This document shows positions 18,201 through 26,410 of a stretch of DNA of 64,000 nt, piece after piece (position 1 is the first letter of the stretch; each line of letters starts with the position of its first letter). Source of the stretch: Paracoccus alcaliphilus (GTDB lineage Bacteria > Pseudomonadota > Alphaproteobacteria > Rhodobacterales > Rhodobacteraceae); NCBI RefSeq assembly GCF_028553725.1, contig NZ_CP067124.1:878001-942000 (forward strand), given 5' to 3'. The notes under the pieces are model-generated. The model saw only the letters and a program-made list of their open reading frames with translations. It did not search any database and had not been told where the DNA came from. Made by a program: the position numbers and the translations under genes.

Positions 18201-19753
18201 AGGTGAACAACCCGCAGGTGCAGCTGTCGGCGCAGGGCGATCCGGCCTCGGGCCTCGATATTCAGGGGCGGCTGGCCGATATGGGGCTGATCCTGCCGGA
18301 ACTGCCCGGCCCCGCGACGGTCAATGGCACGCTGCGCGAAAGCGGGCCGAATGTCATCGCCGATCTGGATATCACCGCGCCGGGGCCGACCCGGATTTCG
18401 GTGAACGGCTCGGCGGCGCGCGATTTCTCGACCACCGATCTGGCGATCAATGGCAATACCGAGGCGCGGCTGGCCAATCCGTTCCTGCGTACCCGCAGCA
18501 TCGAGGGCCCGGTAGCGCTGGATCTGCGGCTGAACGGCGCCCCCTCGCTGTCGGCGCTGTCGGGTCAGGTGCGCTGGCAGAATGGCGGCGTGGCCGAACC
18601 GGGTCTGGGCATCCGGCTGGAGCAGGTCGATGTCACCGCGGGCCTGCAAGGCGGGCGGATACAGCTTGATGGTGGCGCGAATGTCTCGGCCGGGGGGCGG
18701 CTGACGATCAGCGGTCCGGTCGATCTGACGGGCGGGACAATGGATATCGGCGTGGTGCTGGACAGGGTCGTGGCCCGCGACCCCGACCTTTACGAGACCG
18801 AGATTTCCGGTCAGGTCAGCCTGTCGGGGCCGATTATCGGCGGGCCGTTGCTGTCGGGCCGCGTCGATCTGGGCGAGACCGAATTCCGCATCCCCTCGAC
18901 CGGGCTGGGCGGCTCGGCCCCGATCCCCGACATCAACCATGTGGGCGACACGCGGCCGGTCAGGGCGACGCGGGCCAAGGCGGGGCTGGAGCCCTATCCC
19001 AGCCAGGCCTCCAGCGATGCGGGCATGGCCGCGCCGCCTTCGACCCCCCCGGCCAATCCGCCGCGTCTGGATCTGCAGATCAATGCGCCCAACCGGATCT
19101 TTATCCGGGGCCGGGGGGTGGATGCCGAGATGGGCGGAGCCTTGCAGGTTCAGGGCACCACGCGCAACGTGATCCCGATCGGGCATCTGGAGCTGATCCG
19201 GGGCCGGGTCGATCTGCTGGGCAAACGCTTTGACCTGACCGAGGGGCTGGTCGAGTTGCAGGGCAGCATGATCCCTGTCGTCCGCCTTGTCGCCGAGACC
19301 GATCAGGACGGCATCACCACCCGGATCATCATTGACGGAGAGATCCGCGATCCCGAAGTGACCTTCGAATCCTCGCCCGAACTGCCGCAGGAAGAGGTTC
19401 TGTCGCAGCTGCTGTTCGGTAGGGGGTTGGATAATATCAGTCCGCTTCAGGCGGCGCAGCTGGCCAATGCCATCGCCGTTCTGGCCGGGCGCGGCGGCGA
19501 GGGAATCGTCGGCAATCTGCGCAACCGCGTCGGTCTGGACGATCTGGATGTCGGCACCGACGATGAGGGCAATGTGCAGGTGCGGGCGGGCAAATACCTG
19601 TCCGAGAATGTCTATACCGATGTCGCGGTCGGCGATGACGGCAAAAGCACGATCAACCTGAACCTTGATGTCACCGATTCGCTGCGGGCGCGCGGCTCGG
19701 TCGGCAGCGATGGCGACAGCACGCTGGGGCTGTATTTCGAGCGCGATTACTGA
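15275..19753 (+). CDS. tamB: TamB inner-membrane-anchored translocation/assembly protein
   Basis: The 1492-residue protein has an N-terminal signal anchor (ICLLAIFLPFAVWAQ), a very long beta-strand-rich periplasmic region and a C-terminal DUF490/TamB domain (about 1270-1492: RLDLQINAPNRIFIRGRGVDAEMGG, then RGRVDLLGKRFDLTEGLVELQG, QLLFGRGLDNISPLQAAQLANAIA, ending in TLGLYFERDY). It spans the periplasm as a hydrophobic groove and partners TamA, encoded immediately upstream. The middle contains five degenerate repeats of roughly 100 residues, near residues 539, 641, 739, 840 and 938, each with a core like GxDLxxGQxQVDGALxGxT. Confidence 0.93.
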   Translation: MKRRIWICLLAIFLPFAVWAQSVAEISEQVDDDRGFLTRLLERNLSGAGREVVIDGFQGALSSRATFQQMTIADEDGVWLTLRGGAIQWTRSALLRGRIEIAELSAEEILVPRMPAAQESATQAETTEFSLPELPVAVNIERIDAARVELGEPIIGLPAAISLEGSMNLAGGEGQANLSIDRLDGPEGHFLLDGSYSNETRVLGLNLQLQEAADGLLVNLVDLYDKPAVSAEITGEGPLNGFSADIRLATDGEPRITGNVSATAQQDATGATGTAFSLDIGGDIATLLPPENRAFFGSQTSLRAEGWRGETGRLLIPVLDLTTEALSINGRLETNDQNAPQRAQLMMALGSDAGAQELPVTLPFGEGMTVESGRLQLNYDAAEGQGWTLTGRVGALDQGSVSIGELLLDGQGEVLLSDGALDGVNGLIEFGGRELDFTDPGMAQAVGQAITGSTRFDFTPGDALTLSNLTVEGEDYGLSGHVLASGLSSGITVSAYADARYDDLTRLSTIADRPVTGRADADLTGYYVLLSKEFDVTAHVMGTDISVGQEQLDGLLAGQSEIRLDARRDRTGIHLDELTIDAERLDAHAQGYLNSGASDITARIALTDLADAGDQFGGALTATARLTGASGARRLELNGDAEDLRLGIAELDGALQGQTRLRAAAAETQDGYALESFSLANPQLNASGQGDFVPGALDAQAELSVPDLSVLGRGWSGGFEANATLTEQDGTRFVDLTGTGQDLTLGQENVDGALTGTTDLVVRAEERDGVITLRDMRLNNEQVNAVAEGTYGPGVTDVTAQLDIRSLASFGPGWRGSLDADASLRETGDGGRRLEVTGLGHDLSFGQAQVDGALVGETRLAIRGTERDGTFQIEQAQIENPRLTAEASGTVGQGVTDLEATVNAGDLRFLGNGIRGAVNAQGHVTDEGGVRQITATGNANGLAVGQAQVDPLLVGATSFDLAASQSSSGISVQRLQVNNPQVQLSAQGDPASGLDIQGRLADMGLILPELPGPATVNGTLRESGPNVIADLDITAPGPTRISVNGSAARDFSTTDLAINGNTEARLANPFLRTRSIEGPVALDLRLNGAPSLSALSGQVRWQNGGVAEPGLGIRLEQVDVTAGLQGGRIQLDGGANVSAGGRLTISGPVDLTGGTMDIGVVLDRVVARDPDLYETEISGQVSLSGPIIGGPLLSGRVDLGETEFRIPSTGLGGSAPIPDINHVGDTRPVRATRAKAGLEPYPSQASSDAGMAAPPSTPPANPPRLDLQINAPNRIFIRGRGVDAEMGGALQVQGTTRNVIPIGHLELIRGRVDLLGKRFDLTEGLVELQGSMIPVVRLVAETDQDGITTRIIIDGEIRDPEVTFESSPELPQEEVLSQLLFGRGLDNISPLQAAQLANAIAVLAGRGGEGIVGNLRNRVGLDDLDVGTDDEGNVQVRAGKYLSENVYTDVAVGDDGKSTINLNLDVTDSLRARGSVGSDGDSTLGLYFERDY

Positions 19754-19774
19754 CCCGTCTGCCGCCCGCCGGGA

Positions 19775-21355
19775 TCATGTGCCGGTGGCGGTCCGATCCG
19801 GGCAGGCGATGGTCGCCGCGGGTTCCGCCGCATCCTGCCGGTCCAGCTGCGTCGGGTGGAATTGCAACATCCGCCGCCCGCCCGCGATCCGGCTGACGGT
19901 CCAGCCCATCAGCCGCCCGTCCGGTCCCGACATCGCGCCCCGGATCTGGCGGGGCGTTTCGTCGGCCTTCAACGCCTCGGTCAGGGCGGCAAAGCCGCTG
20001 CCCGGTGCGATCCGTTCCTGCCAGAGGGTCACCGCCTCGGACAGGCTGGTGCAGGACGCGCCCCACATCCGGTCATAAGCCTCGTTGCTGAGAACCATCT
20101 GGCCGCCGGGCGCAAAGACAGCCAGCGCATCCTCGATCCCGTTCAGGACCTGCGCGCCCAGCAGCAGGTCCGAGCGGAACTTGCGCGTCAGCGAGATCTC
20201 GGTGGTGATATCCTCGAACAGAAAAGCCACCGCGCCGTCGGGATGCGGACGCCCGGTCACCCGATAGGTCTGCCCGCTGGGCAGCGACCATGTTTCGACA
20301 TGGTGGCCATGTGCGGCCGCCGATTCCAGCTCGTTCATCTGCCGCCGCCAGCTGCGGTAATCCTTGGGTTCCGGCACCATCCGCATTTCCCGCAGCTTGT
20401 CCAGAAAATCGAACAGCGTCGGTTGCGCCGTCAGAAAGCCGGTCGGCAGGTCGGTCAGGTCGATCAGCGCCGGGTTGAACAGTTGCAGATTGCGCTGGCG
20501 GTCGAATATCGCCAGCCCGATGGGCAGGTCGGCAAAGGTCTTGGTCAGGGTCTGCACGAATTCGCGCAGGCTGCGCTCGGCCCGGACGGCGGCATTGGCG
20601 GGCAGGGCGAACATCATCATCTGATCGTCGATCTGATGGCTGTGGCAGTCATACCAGGACACATTGTCGCCCAGATCGAGCGGCGCGCGATGGGTGCTGG
20701 TTCCTGCGCCGGGCACCGGGCGGGGCGTGTCCAGCAGCCGGGGCAGCGGCCAGGACAGCTCTCCCTCGGCCAGAGTCTCGGCCTGACGCAGATAGGCGGC
20801 ATTGGCCCAGGTGATGCGTTCCTGTTCGTCCTGCCGCCAGACCAGCATCGGGGTTTGATCCAGCGCCCGGCGCAGCAGGTCCAGCTCTTCCTCCATCGCC
20901 TGTTGGGACATGGAATCGACCACGATCCCGGCATGATCGGCGCGGGGATCGGTCAGCGTGATCCGCAACAGCCCGCCGCCCAGATCCTCGGCCAGCAGAC
21001 GCAGGCGGGCGCTGCCGGTGCCCGTCGCGCCCTCGATCTCGATCCGGTCGCTGGCGCCCAAAGCCGACAGGTCGGCGTCGGGAAAGCGCGGTCCGATCCA
21101 GCGCAGCAGCCGCGACCATTCGCTGTCGGGCGTGCCGATCCGGTGCAGCAATTGCTGGGCGGGCGGGGTTGCGTCGATCAGCCGGTGATCGCGAAACAGA
21201 AAGATCATCGGATGCAGCGCAGGTTCCAGATGCCGTGCGTTGACCCGAGGCCCCCGCCTCCGGTCCCACAGCCGGATCAGCATGATCGCCACGATCAGCG
21301 ATACCGTCCCGATCAGCAGCGAAATTGCCGCAACATACAACCCCTGAAGATCCAC
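19775..21355 (-). CDS. Membrane-anchored PAS-domain protein without kinase domain
   Basis: The 526-residue product has one N-terminal transmembrane helix (about 6-28), then several PAS-like modules: near 160-205 (DQTPMLVWRQDEQERITWANAAYLRQ), 285-390 (DLPIGLAIFDRQRNLQLFNPALIDL, then AFLFEDITTEISLTRK) and 400-490 (LNGIEDALAVFAPGGQMVLSNEAYDRMWG). It ends soon after the last PAS, with no His-kinase or ATPase domain and no visible output domain. It lies 74 bp downstream of regB in the same direction and could be cotranscribed. A sensory adaptor role is plausible but unproven. Confidence 0.75.
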   Translation of the reverse strand: MDLQGLYVAAISLLIGTVSLIVAIMLIRLWDRRRGPRVNARHLEPALHPMIFLFRDHRLIDATPPAQQLLHRIGTPDSEWSRLLRWIGPRFPDADLSALGASDRIEIEGATGTGSARLRLLAEDLGGGLLRITLTDPRADHAGIVVDSMSQQAMEEELDLLRRALDQTPMLVWRQDEQERITWANAAYLRQAETLAEGELSWPLPRLLDTPRPVPGAGTSTHRAPLDLGDNVSWYDCHSHQIDDQMMMFALPANAAVRAERSLREFVQTLTKTFADLPIGLAIFDRQRNLQLFNPALIDLTDLPTGFLTAQPTLFDFLDKLREMRMVPEPKDYRSWRRQMNELESAAAHGHHVETWSLPSGQTYRVTGRPHPDGAVAFLFEDITTEISLTRKFRSDLLLGAQVLNGIEDALAVFAPGGQMVLSNEAYDRMWGASCTSLSEAVTLWQERIAPGSGFAALTEALKADETPRQIRGAMSGPDGRLMGWTVSRIAGGRRMLQFHPTQLDRQDAAEPAATIACPDRTATGT

Positions 21356-21429
21356 TGGACCAGCCCCTCTGCGATTCCCAACAGCAATAGCAGCACAGGG
21401 CTTAAAGTAAGGTTAATAAAATCACGTCA

Positions 21430-22782
21430 TTAGGCGGGATGCGAAGGGTTTTCTCCCAATGCCGCCCGGCCATCGGCCCGGATCCGGGCCAAAGGCCAAC
21501 TGACCTCGACCATCGCACCCGGATCGCCATTGCCGAAGGCAAGCGCCGCGCCGGACCGTTCCAGCAGCGTCTTGGCGATGAACAGGCCCAGCCCCATGCC
21601 CTCATAGCCCTTGCGTGATTCGCTACTGCGGCGATTGGTGGGATAGGGATCGCCGATCCGGGCCAGCAGCGCGGCGGGAAAGCCCGGCCCGTCGTCGCGG
21701 ATCAGCACATGCAGGTGGGTGTCGTCCGCCGCCGCCTCGATCATCACCCTGGAATGGGCGAAATCGACCGCGTTCTGGATCAGGTTGCGCAGCGCGTGGA
21801 TCACGGCGGGGTCGCGCTGAATGTCAATGTCCTCGGCCATGATCTGCAGATGGATGCCGCGCCCCGCATGAGGTTCGGCCGCGTCCTCCAGCACCACCTG
21901 CAAGGGCGCCACACGCAGCAGCAGATCGTCCTTGCCCGCCCGGCCCATGGATTTCAGGATCGCGCCACAACGCTCGACCGAGGCGCGCAGGCTGGACAGG
22001 TCATCGGCCAGATCGGGGCGGTCGGACAACTCGTCCTCCATCTCGGCGGCGATCAGCTTGATCGTGGCCAGCGGTGTGCCCAGTTCATGCGCGGCGGCGG
22101 CGACGACGCCGCCCAGATGCTGCAAACGCTGTTCCCGCGCCAGCGCCATCTGCGTGGCAAACAACGCGCTGGAGGTCAGCGACAGCTCCCTCGTCACGCG
22201 ATGGGCGTAACCGGCAAAGAACATCACCCCGATCATCAGCGCCGCCCAGTGCCCCAGCGCCAGCGTCGGCGCCATTTGCAGTACGGCCCCGTTGGCGTCG
22301 CGCAGAGGCAGCGCGAAGATCCCCGCCAGCGTGATCAGCGCCATCGTCGCCAGTCCCAGCGCCACGGTCTGGCGCAGGTTCAGCGAGGTCGCGGCAATCG
22401 TCACCGGTGCCAGCACCAGCAGCGCGAAGGGGTTGGTCAACCCGCCGGTCAGCGCCATCAGCGCCGAGATCTGCGCCAGATCGAAGCTGAGCTGCATGAC
22501 CGCCCGGCGCGCCGAGGTCCGCGAGGGCGGTTGCAGAAACAGCCACAGGTTCATCCCCGCCGAGGCCACGATCAGCGTCAGCACCGGGGCCAGCGCGAAA
22601 TCGATGCCCATCGCCAGCGCGACGATGGTGGTCGCCACCTGCCCGCCGATCGCGAACCAGCGCAGCAGCGCCAGCGTGCGGATGCGGATCGGCTCGATCT
22701 GCGGGGTCTCGGACAGGCCGGTGGCGTTGGGCGGCGCAGGGGTCATGGCCATCACCGTCTTTCCGTGTTGCGACATTTGCAA
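21430..22782 (-). CDS. regB: RegB/PrrB/ActS redox-sensing histidine kinase
   Basis: The 450-residue protein has six predicted transmembrane helices (about 45-205) and a cytoplasmic HisKA/HATPase region. Three family-specific features are visible: the quinone-binding loop GGLTNPF (about 111-117), the phosphoacceptor His in VVAAAAHELGTPLATIKL (about 231), and the redox-active Cys in VERCGAILKSMGRAGKDD (about 271). The ATPase domain keeps NLIQNAVDFA and DDGPGF. RegB phosphorylates RegA under low oxygen by sensing the ubiquinone pool, controlling respiration, carbon and nitrogen fixation and, in phototrophs, photosynthesis. It is divergent from senC-regA, the usual arrangement. Confidence 0.95.
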   Translation of the reverse strand: MQMSQHGKTVMAMTPAPPNATGLSETPQIEPIRIRTLALLRWFAIGGQVATTIVALAMGIDFALAPVLTLIVASAGMNLWLFLQPPSRTSARRAVMQLSFDLAQISALMALTGGLTNPFALLVLAPVTIAATSLNLRQTVALGLATMALITLAGIFALPLRDANGAVLQMAPTLALGHWAALMIGVMFFAGYAHRVTRELSLTSSALFATQMALAREQRLQHLGGVVAAAAHELGTPLATIKLIAAEMEDELSDRPDLADDLSSLRASVERCGAILKSMGRAGKDDLLLRVAPLQVVLEDAAEPHAGRGIHLQIMAEDIDIQRDPAVIHALRNLIQNAVDFAHSRVMIEAAADDTHLHVLIRDDGPGFPAALLARIGDPYPTNRRSSESRKGYEGMGLGLFIAKTLLERSGAALAFGNGDPGAMVEVSWPLARIRADGRAALGENPSHPA

Positions 22783-22841
22783 TGCTTGATACCGCCGTGC
22801 CGATGGGCGATCAATTCGCGCGTTCAGGAAAGGATGAGGAA

Positions 22842-23471
22842 ATGACCGAAAGACGGATTCTGATGATCGGCGGCCTGATCGCCGTTGCGGTGCTGGTGGC
22901 GGGTGCGGCGTTTCTGGCCTTTGGCCGGCAGGGCGACGATTTCGCCCAATGCCGCAGCAGCAATGTCGCCGGAGGACTGGATGCTTTCGGAACCGATTTT
23001 ACCCTGACAAATCAGGATAATCAGCGGGTCAGCGATCAGCAGGTTTTTGACCGGCCATCGCTGCTTTATTTCGGTTATACATTCTGCCCCGATATTTGCC
23101 CCATGGATGTGGCGCGCAATGACGCCGCCGTGGAAATCCTGAAAGAACAGGGTCTTGATGTTCAATCGGTGCTGATTACCGTCGATCCGCGTCGCGATAC
23201 CCCCGAGGTTCTGGCCGATTATACCGCGATGTATGGCGAGGGCATGATCGCCCTGACCGGCGGCGACGAGGAAATTGCGGCGGCAAACAAGGGCTGGCGG
23301 AACTATTACAAGGCCCATGACGAAGAGGATCAGGATTATTATCTGGTTGATCACATGACCAATACCTATCTGGTGATGCCCGGAAATCAGACGGTCGAGT
23401 ACTTTCCGAACAGCCTTTCGCCCGATGATCTGGCCGGACGGACCGCCTGCTTCGTCCGGGCCGCATCCTGA
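22842..23471 (+). CDS. senC: SCO1/SenC/PrrC copper chaperone for cytochrome oxidase
   Basis: Starting at MTERRILM (AGGAAAGGATGAGG upstream) the product is 209 residues, with an N-terminal membrane anchor (about 6-27) and a periplasmic thioredoxin-like domain. The copper-binding FGYTFCPDICP motif places the two Cys at 82 and 86, and the third ligand is the His in VDHMTNTYL near 172. SenC delivers copper to the CuA site of cytochrome c oxidase and modulates RegBA signalling. It is divergent from regB (59-bp gap) and precedes regA. Confidence 0.95.
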   Translation: MTERRILMIGGLIAVAVLVAGAAFLAFGRQGDDFAQCRSSNVAGGLDAFGTDFTLTNQDNQRVSDQQVFDRPSLLYFGYTFCPDICPMDVARNDAAVEILKEQGLDVQSVLITVDPRRDTPEVLADYTAMYGEGMIALTGGDEEIAAANKGWRNYYKAHDEEDQDYYLVDHMTNTYLVMPGNQTVEYFPNSLSPDDLAGRTACFVRAAS

Positions 23472-23532
23472 ACGCCGTTTGACCTGAACACGGTTTACGC
23501 CTAGATCGAAAAACGGATTGGGGGCTGATGAC

Positions 23533-24087
23533 ATGGCAGACGACTATGCAGAACAGATCGGCGCCGACGCATCCTTGCTGTTGGTGGATGATGACGAGAT
23601 CTTCGTGACGCGGCTGGCGCGGGCGATGGAGAAGCGCGGTTTCCAGCCGCAGACGATGCTGACGGTGGCCGATGCGCTGCGGATGATCGCCGCGAAACCG
23701 CCCGCCTATGCCGTGATCGACCTGCGGCTGGAGGATGGCAGCGGACTGGACGTGGTCGAGGCCCTGCGAGAGGCGCGCCACGACGCCCGCATTATCGTTC
23801 TGACCGGCTATGGCGCGATTGCGACGGCGGTTGCGGCGGTAAAAATGGGGGCGACTGATTATCTGTCAAAACCCGCCGACGCAAATGACGTCACGTCAGC
23901 ATTGCTTTCCAGCGGCGAATTACTGCCGCCCCCGCCGGAAAAACCGATGTCGGCGGATCGGGTTCGCTGGGAACATATCCAGCGCGTATATGAACAATGC
24001 GACCGCAATGTCAGTGAAACCGCGCGCCGGTTGCATATGCACCGCCGGACGTTGCAGCGAATTCTTGCCAAAAGAGGGCCGAAATAG
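23533..24087 (+). CDS. regA: RegA/PrrA/ActR response regulator
   Basis: This 184-residue protein has exactly the canonical RegA length. The receiver domain carries the acidic pocket LLLVDDDE, phosphoacceptor Asp63 (AVIDLRLEDGSG), the Thr in VLTGYG and the Lys in YLSKPAD. A polyproline linker (LLPPPPEKP) leads to a C-terminal Fis-type helix-turn-helix (CDRNVSETARRLHMHRRTLQRILAKRGPK), highly conserved in this family. The start at MADDYAEQ was preferred over MGADDM because it matches the family length. It acts with RegB as the global redox regulator. Confidence 0.95.
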   Translation: MADDYAEQIGADASLLLVDDDEIFVTRLARAMEKRGFQPQTMLTVADALRMIAAKPPAYAVIDLRLEDGSGLDVVEALREARHDARIIVLTGYGAIATAVAAVKMGATDYLSKPADANDVTSALLSSGELLPPPPEKPMSADRVRWEHIQRVYEQCDRNVSETARRLHMHRRTLQRILAKRGPK

Positions 24088-24172
24088 GATTCCCATTCCA
24101 TCGAAGTTGACATTCATCGCAATTCGTTATTTCGCTGGATATATAGATTGGAATAAAGAAGCGGATAAACAA

Positions 24173-24484
24173 ATGCCACTCGACTTCGATAAAATGTCCC
24201 TTAAGGAAATGCGCGACCTTCGGGCGAAACTCGAACGTGCTATTAACTCTTATGAGGACCGCAAGCGCCGCGAGGCCCTTGCCGCCGTGGAAGAAGCCGC
24301 GCGTCAGCACGGTTTCAATCTGGCCGAACTGACCGGCGCCAAGACCCGCCGCGCGGGCACCGTCGCGCCGAAATACGCCAATCCCGATGATCCGACGGTG
24401 ACCTGGACCGGTCGTGGCCGCAAGCCGCGCTGGATCACCGAATATCTGGCAAAAGGCAAATCGCTGGAAGATCTGGCGATCTGA
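24173..24484 (+). CDS. hvrA: H-NS-family regulator HvrA
   Basis: The 103-residue product begins MPLDFDKMSLKEMRDLRAKLERAINSYEDRKRREAL, a coiled-coil oligomerisation segment, and ends with the H-NS-type DNA-binding motif TWTGRGRKPRWITEYL (about 77-92). HvrA in Rhodobacter capsulatus is an H-NS-like regulator encoded in the senC-regA-hvrA group, which matches this gene order. A strikingly AT-rich 85-bp leader containing TTGACA lies before it, so it may have its own promoter and autoregulate. A strong terminator follows. Confidence 0.9.
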   Translation: MPLDFDKMSLKEMRDLRAKLERAINSYEDRKRREALAAVEEAARQHGFNLAELTGAKTRRAGTVAPKYANPDDPTVTWTGRGRKPRWITEYLAKGKSLEDLAI

Positions 24485-24489
24485 AACGG

Positions 24490-24521
24490 AAAAAGGGGGC
24501 CCGGAACGCGGCCCCCTTTTT
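24490..24521 (+). terminator. Intrinsic terminator after hvrA
   Basis: A perfect 12-bp stem (AAAAAGGGGGCC with GGCCCCCTTTTT) surrounds an 8-nt loop. The A- and T-runs make it effective in both directions, ending senC-regA-hvrA and possibly the convergent HD-hydrolase transcript. Confidence 0.95.
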
Positions 24522-24547
24522 GATTGCATCGGCAGTGCGCCTGCGGA

Positions 24548-25159
24548 TTATCGGGCCGCGCCATCCATCAGTGCGGTCAATTCTGCGTGACGGTGCAGGA
24601 ACGCCTCGCGTGCCTCGGCAGGGGGGCGCAGGCGGATTTCCAGACCTTTCAGGATATCGGCATTCGGCACCGGAAACAGACGCCGTGCCTCGGATTCACT
24701 GAAACCGGCGATCTGCACTGCCTCCAGCCGGGCCGAGATCCTGTCGGCCGTCTTGATCCGCTTGCGTATCGCCAGGGGCAGCGCGGCGGGCAGGCCAAAG
24801 CGGCGATGGATCGCGATGCTCAGCCGTTCATCCATCGCGCCGTATTCCGTGCCCAGGGCGGCCTTGACCGGAGAGATCATGTCCCCGATCACATATTCCG
24901 GTGCGTCATGCAGCAGCGCCGCCAGCCGCCATTGCGGCAGCGCGCCACCTTCGATCCGGTCAAAGATCATCTCGACCAGCAGCGCATGTTCGGCCACGGA
25001 ATAGGGCCAGTCGCCAAAGGTCTGCCCGTTCCAGCGGGCGACGAAGGCCAGCCCGTGGGCGATGTCGCCGATCTCGATATCGACGGGGGTCGGATCAAGC
25101 AGGTCTAGCCGACGCCCCGACAGCATCCGCTGCCAGGCGCGCCGTGGTTTGCTGGCCAT
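24548..25159 (-). CDS. HD-domain hydrolase (YfbR-like 5'-nucleotidase family)
   Basis: The 203-residue protein shows the HD-superfamily metal ligands: His in YSVAEHALLV (about 54-63), the HD pair in AALLHDAPEYVIGD (about 80-93) and a downstream Asp in IKTADRISARLEA. This architecture matches YfbR-like dNMP 5'-nucleotidases and related phosphohydrolases acting in nucleotide turnover. It is 11 bp upstream-to-downstream of secB on the same strand, with secB first, so the two probably share a transcript. Confidence 0.8.
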   Translation of the reverse strand: MASKPRRAWQRMLSGRRLDLLDPTPVDIEIGDIAHGLAFVARWNGQTFGDWPYSVAEHALLVEMIFDRIEGGALPQWRLAALLHDAPEYVIGDMISPVKAALGTEYGAMDERLSIAIHRRFGLPAALPLAIRKRIKTADRISARLEAVQIAGFSESEARRLFPVPNADILKGLEIRLRPPAEAREAFLHRHAELTALMDGAAR

Positions 25160-25170
25160 CGGAGGGCTTG

Positions 25171-25704
25171 TCAGGACAGTTTCTGATCGGGGGCCGGAGC
25201 CTCGGCCGCCGCTGCCTGCGCCTGTGCCCGGCGCGCCAGTTCCTGACGATACAGCGCGACGAAATCGATCGGGTCCATGTTGAACGGCGGGAAGCCACCG
25301 TCACGGGTCAGGTCCGAAATGATCCGGCGCACGAAGGGAAACAGCATCCGCGGGCATTCGATCATCAGGAACGGATGCAGCTGATCCTCGGGGATGCCTT
25401 CGATATGGAACACCCCGCCGTAATCCAGCTCGGCCAGAAACAGGGTCTGATCGCTGGATTTGTTCTTCGAGGTGACGCGGAACTTCGAGATCACCTCATA
25501 TTGATGATCGGCGCTGCGCTTGCGGGCGTCGAGGCTGACCTGCACCGATACCTCGGGTGCGACCTCGCCCTGCGGCGCGCCCTTCTGGGCGACGGCGTTT
25601 TCAAAGGACAGGTCCCGAATGAACTGCGCCAGGATCTGCATCCGCACCGGTTGCGGTTGCGCTTCAGCCGGGGCGGCGCCGTTGGGCTGGCTTTCTTCGG
25701 ACAT
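25171..25704 (-). CDS. secB: Protein-export chaperone SecB
   Basis: This 177-residue SecB has the usual acidic N-terminal tail (MSEESQPNGAAPAEAQPQPV), the substrate-groove core (ILAQFIRDLSFENAVAQKG) and the conserved FLAELDYGGVFHIEGIPEDQLHPFLMIECPRMLFPFVRRIISDLTRDGGFPPFNMDPIDF segment. As a tetramer it holds preproteins unfolded for SecA. The Ala-rich C-terminal tail is longer than in E. coli, common in alphaproteobacteria. It sits between the HD hydrolase and fxsA on the same strand. Confidence 0.95.
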   Translation of the reverse strand: MSEESQPNGAAPAEAQPQPVRMQILAQFIRDLSFENAVAQKGAPQGEVAPEVSVQVSLDARKRSADHQYEVISKFRVTSKNKSSDQTLFLAELDYGGVFHIEGIPEDQLHPFLMIECPRMLFPFVRRIISDLTRDGGFPPFNMDPIDFVALYRQELARRAQAQAAAAEAPAPDQKLS

Positions 25705-25761
25705 GGGTTTTCCTCAACAATACGGTTTCGGTTGCGCTTGTATCAGCCTGATGGGCGCGTC

Positions 25762-26298
25762 TCAATGCCGTGTCCAGCCGGAATTGCCGCTGCGGGGCGG
25801 CGGAAGCGGCGCATCGGGCGAGGGCGGATGATCGCGGGCGCCATGTTCGCGGGCCTCATCCTCGTCCACATAATCGCCGTCGATGACGCCATCGGCGAAG
25901 GGCGGGCGATAGGGTTCGCGCCGGAAACGGCCCTCGGCCGACATATGGCTGACGCCCACCCGCGCGGCGATCCGGCGCATGATCCATTCACGCAGGGGCG
26001 CGATCAGCAGCAGCAGCCCGACGATATCGGTAAAGAAACCCGGCACCAGCAGCAGCACCCCGGCCAGCATGATCAGCGCGCCATGCGCCATCGGCCGGCC
26101 CGGGTCGCGCAATTCGTTCATGCTGCGCTGGACTTCGGCCATTGCCCGCGCGCCCTGCGCACGCAGCACCGTCAGGCCCAGAGCGCCTGACAACAGCACC
26201 AGCGCCAGCGTCGGCCACAGCCCGATGGCACCGCCGACCTGGATGAACAGCGCGATCTCGATGATGGGCAGCGCCAGAAACAGCCAGAAAAGCCACAT
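25762..26298 (-). CDS. fxsA: FxsA family membrane protein
   Basis: The 178-residue protein matches FxsA: the N-terminal hydrophobic block (FLALPIIEIALFIQVGGAIGLWPTLALVLLSGALGLTVLRAQG), a second pair of helices with the conserved LLLVPGFFTDIVGLLLLIAPLR, then a hydrophilic C-terminal tail rich in Asp, Pro and Arg. FxsA was named for relieving exclusion of phage T7 by the F plasmid in E. coli; its cellular role is not well understood. It is divergent from the Tim44-like gene across a 112-bp AT-rich gap. Confidence 0.9.
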   Translation of the reverse strand: MWLFWLFLALPIIEIALFIQVGGAIGLWPTLALVLLSGALGLTVLRAQGARAMAEVQRSMNELRDPGRPMAHGALIMLAGVLLLVPGFFTDIVGLLLLIAPLREWIMRRIAARVGVSHMSAEGRFRREPYRPPFADGVIDGDYVDEDEAREHGARDHPPSPDAPLPPPRSGNSGWTRH

Positions 26299-26410
26299 GA
26301 GAAATCCCCTTCCTGTCGGGACTGTAACTGGACTTGACCCGACCCAACCCCTACATAATGAACGAGACTAATTATACCAGCAAAGACGCATAAAATTCGA
26401 GGTAAACCGC

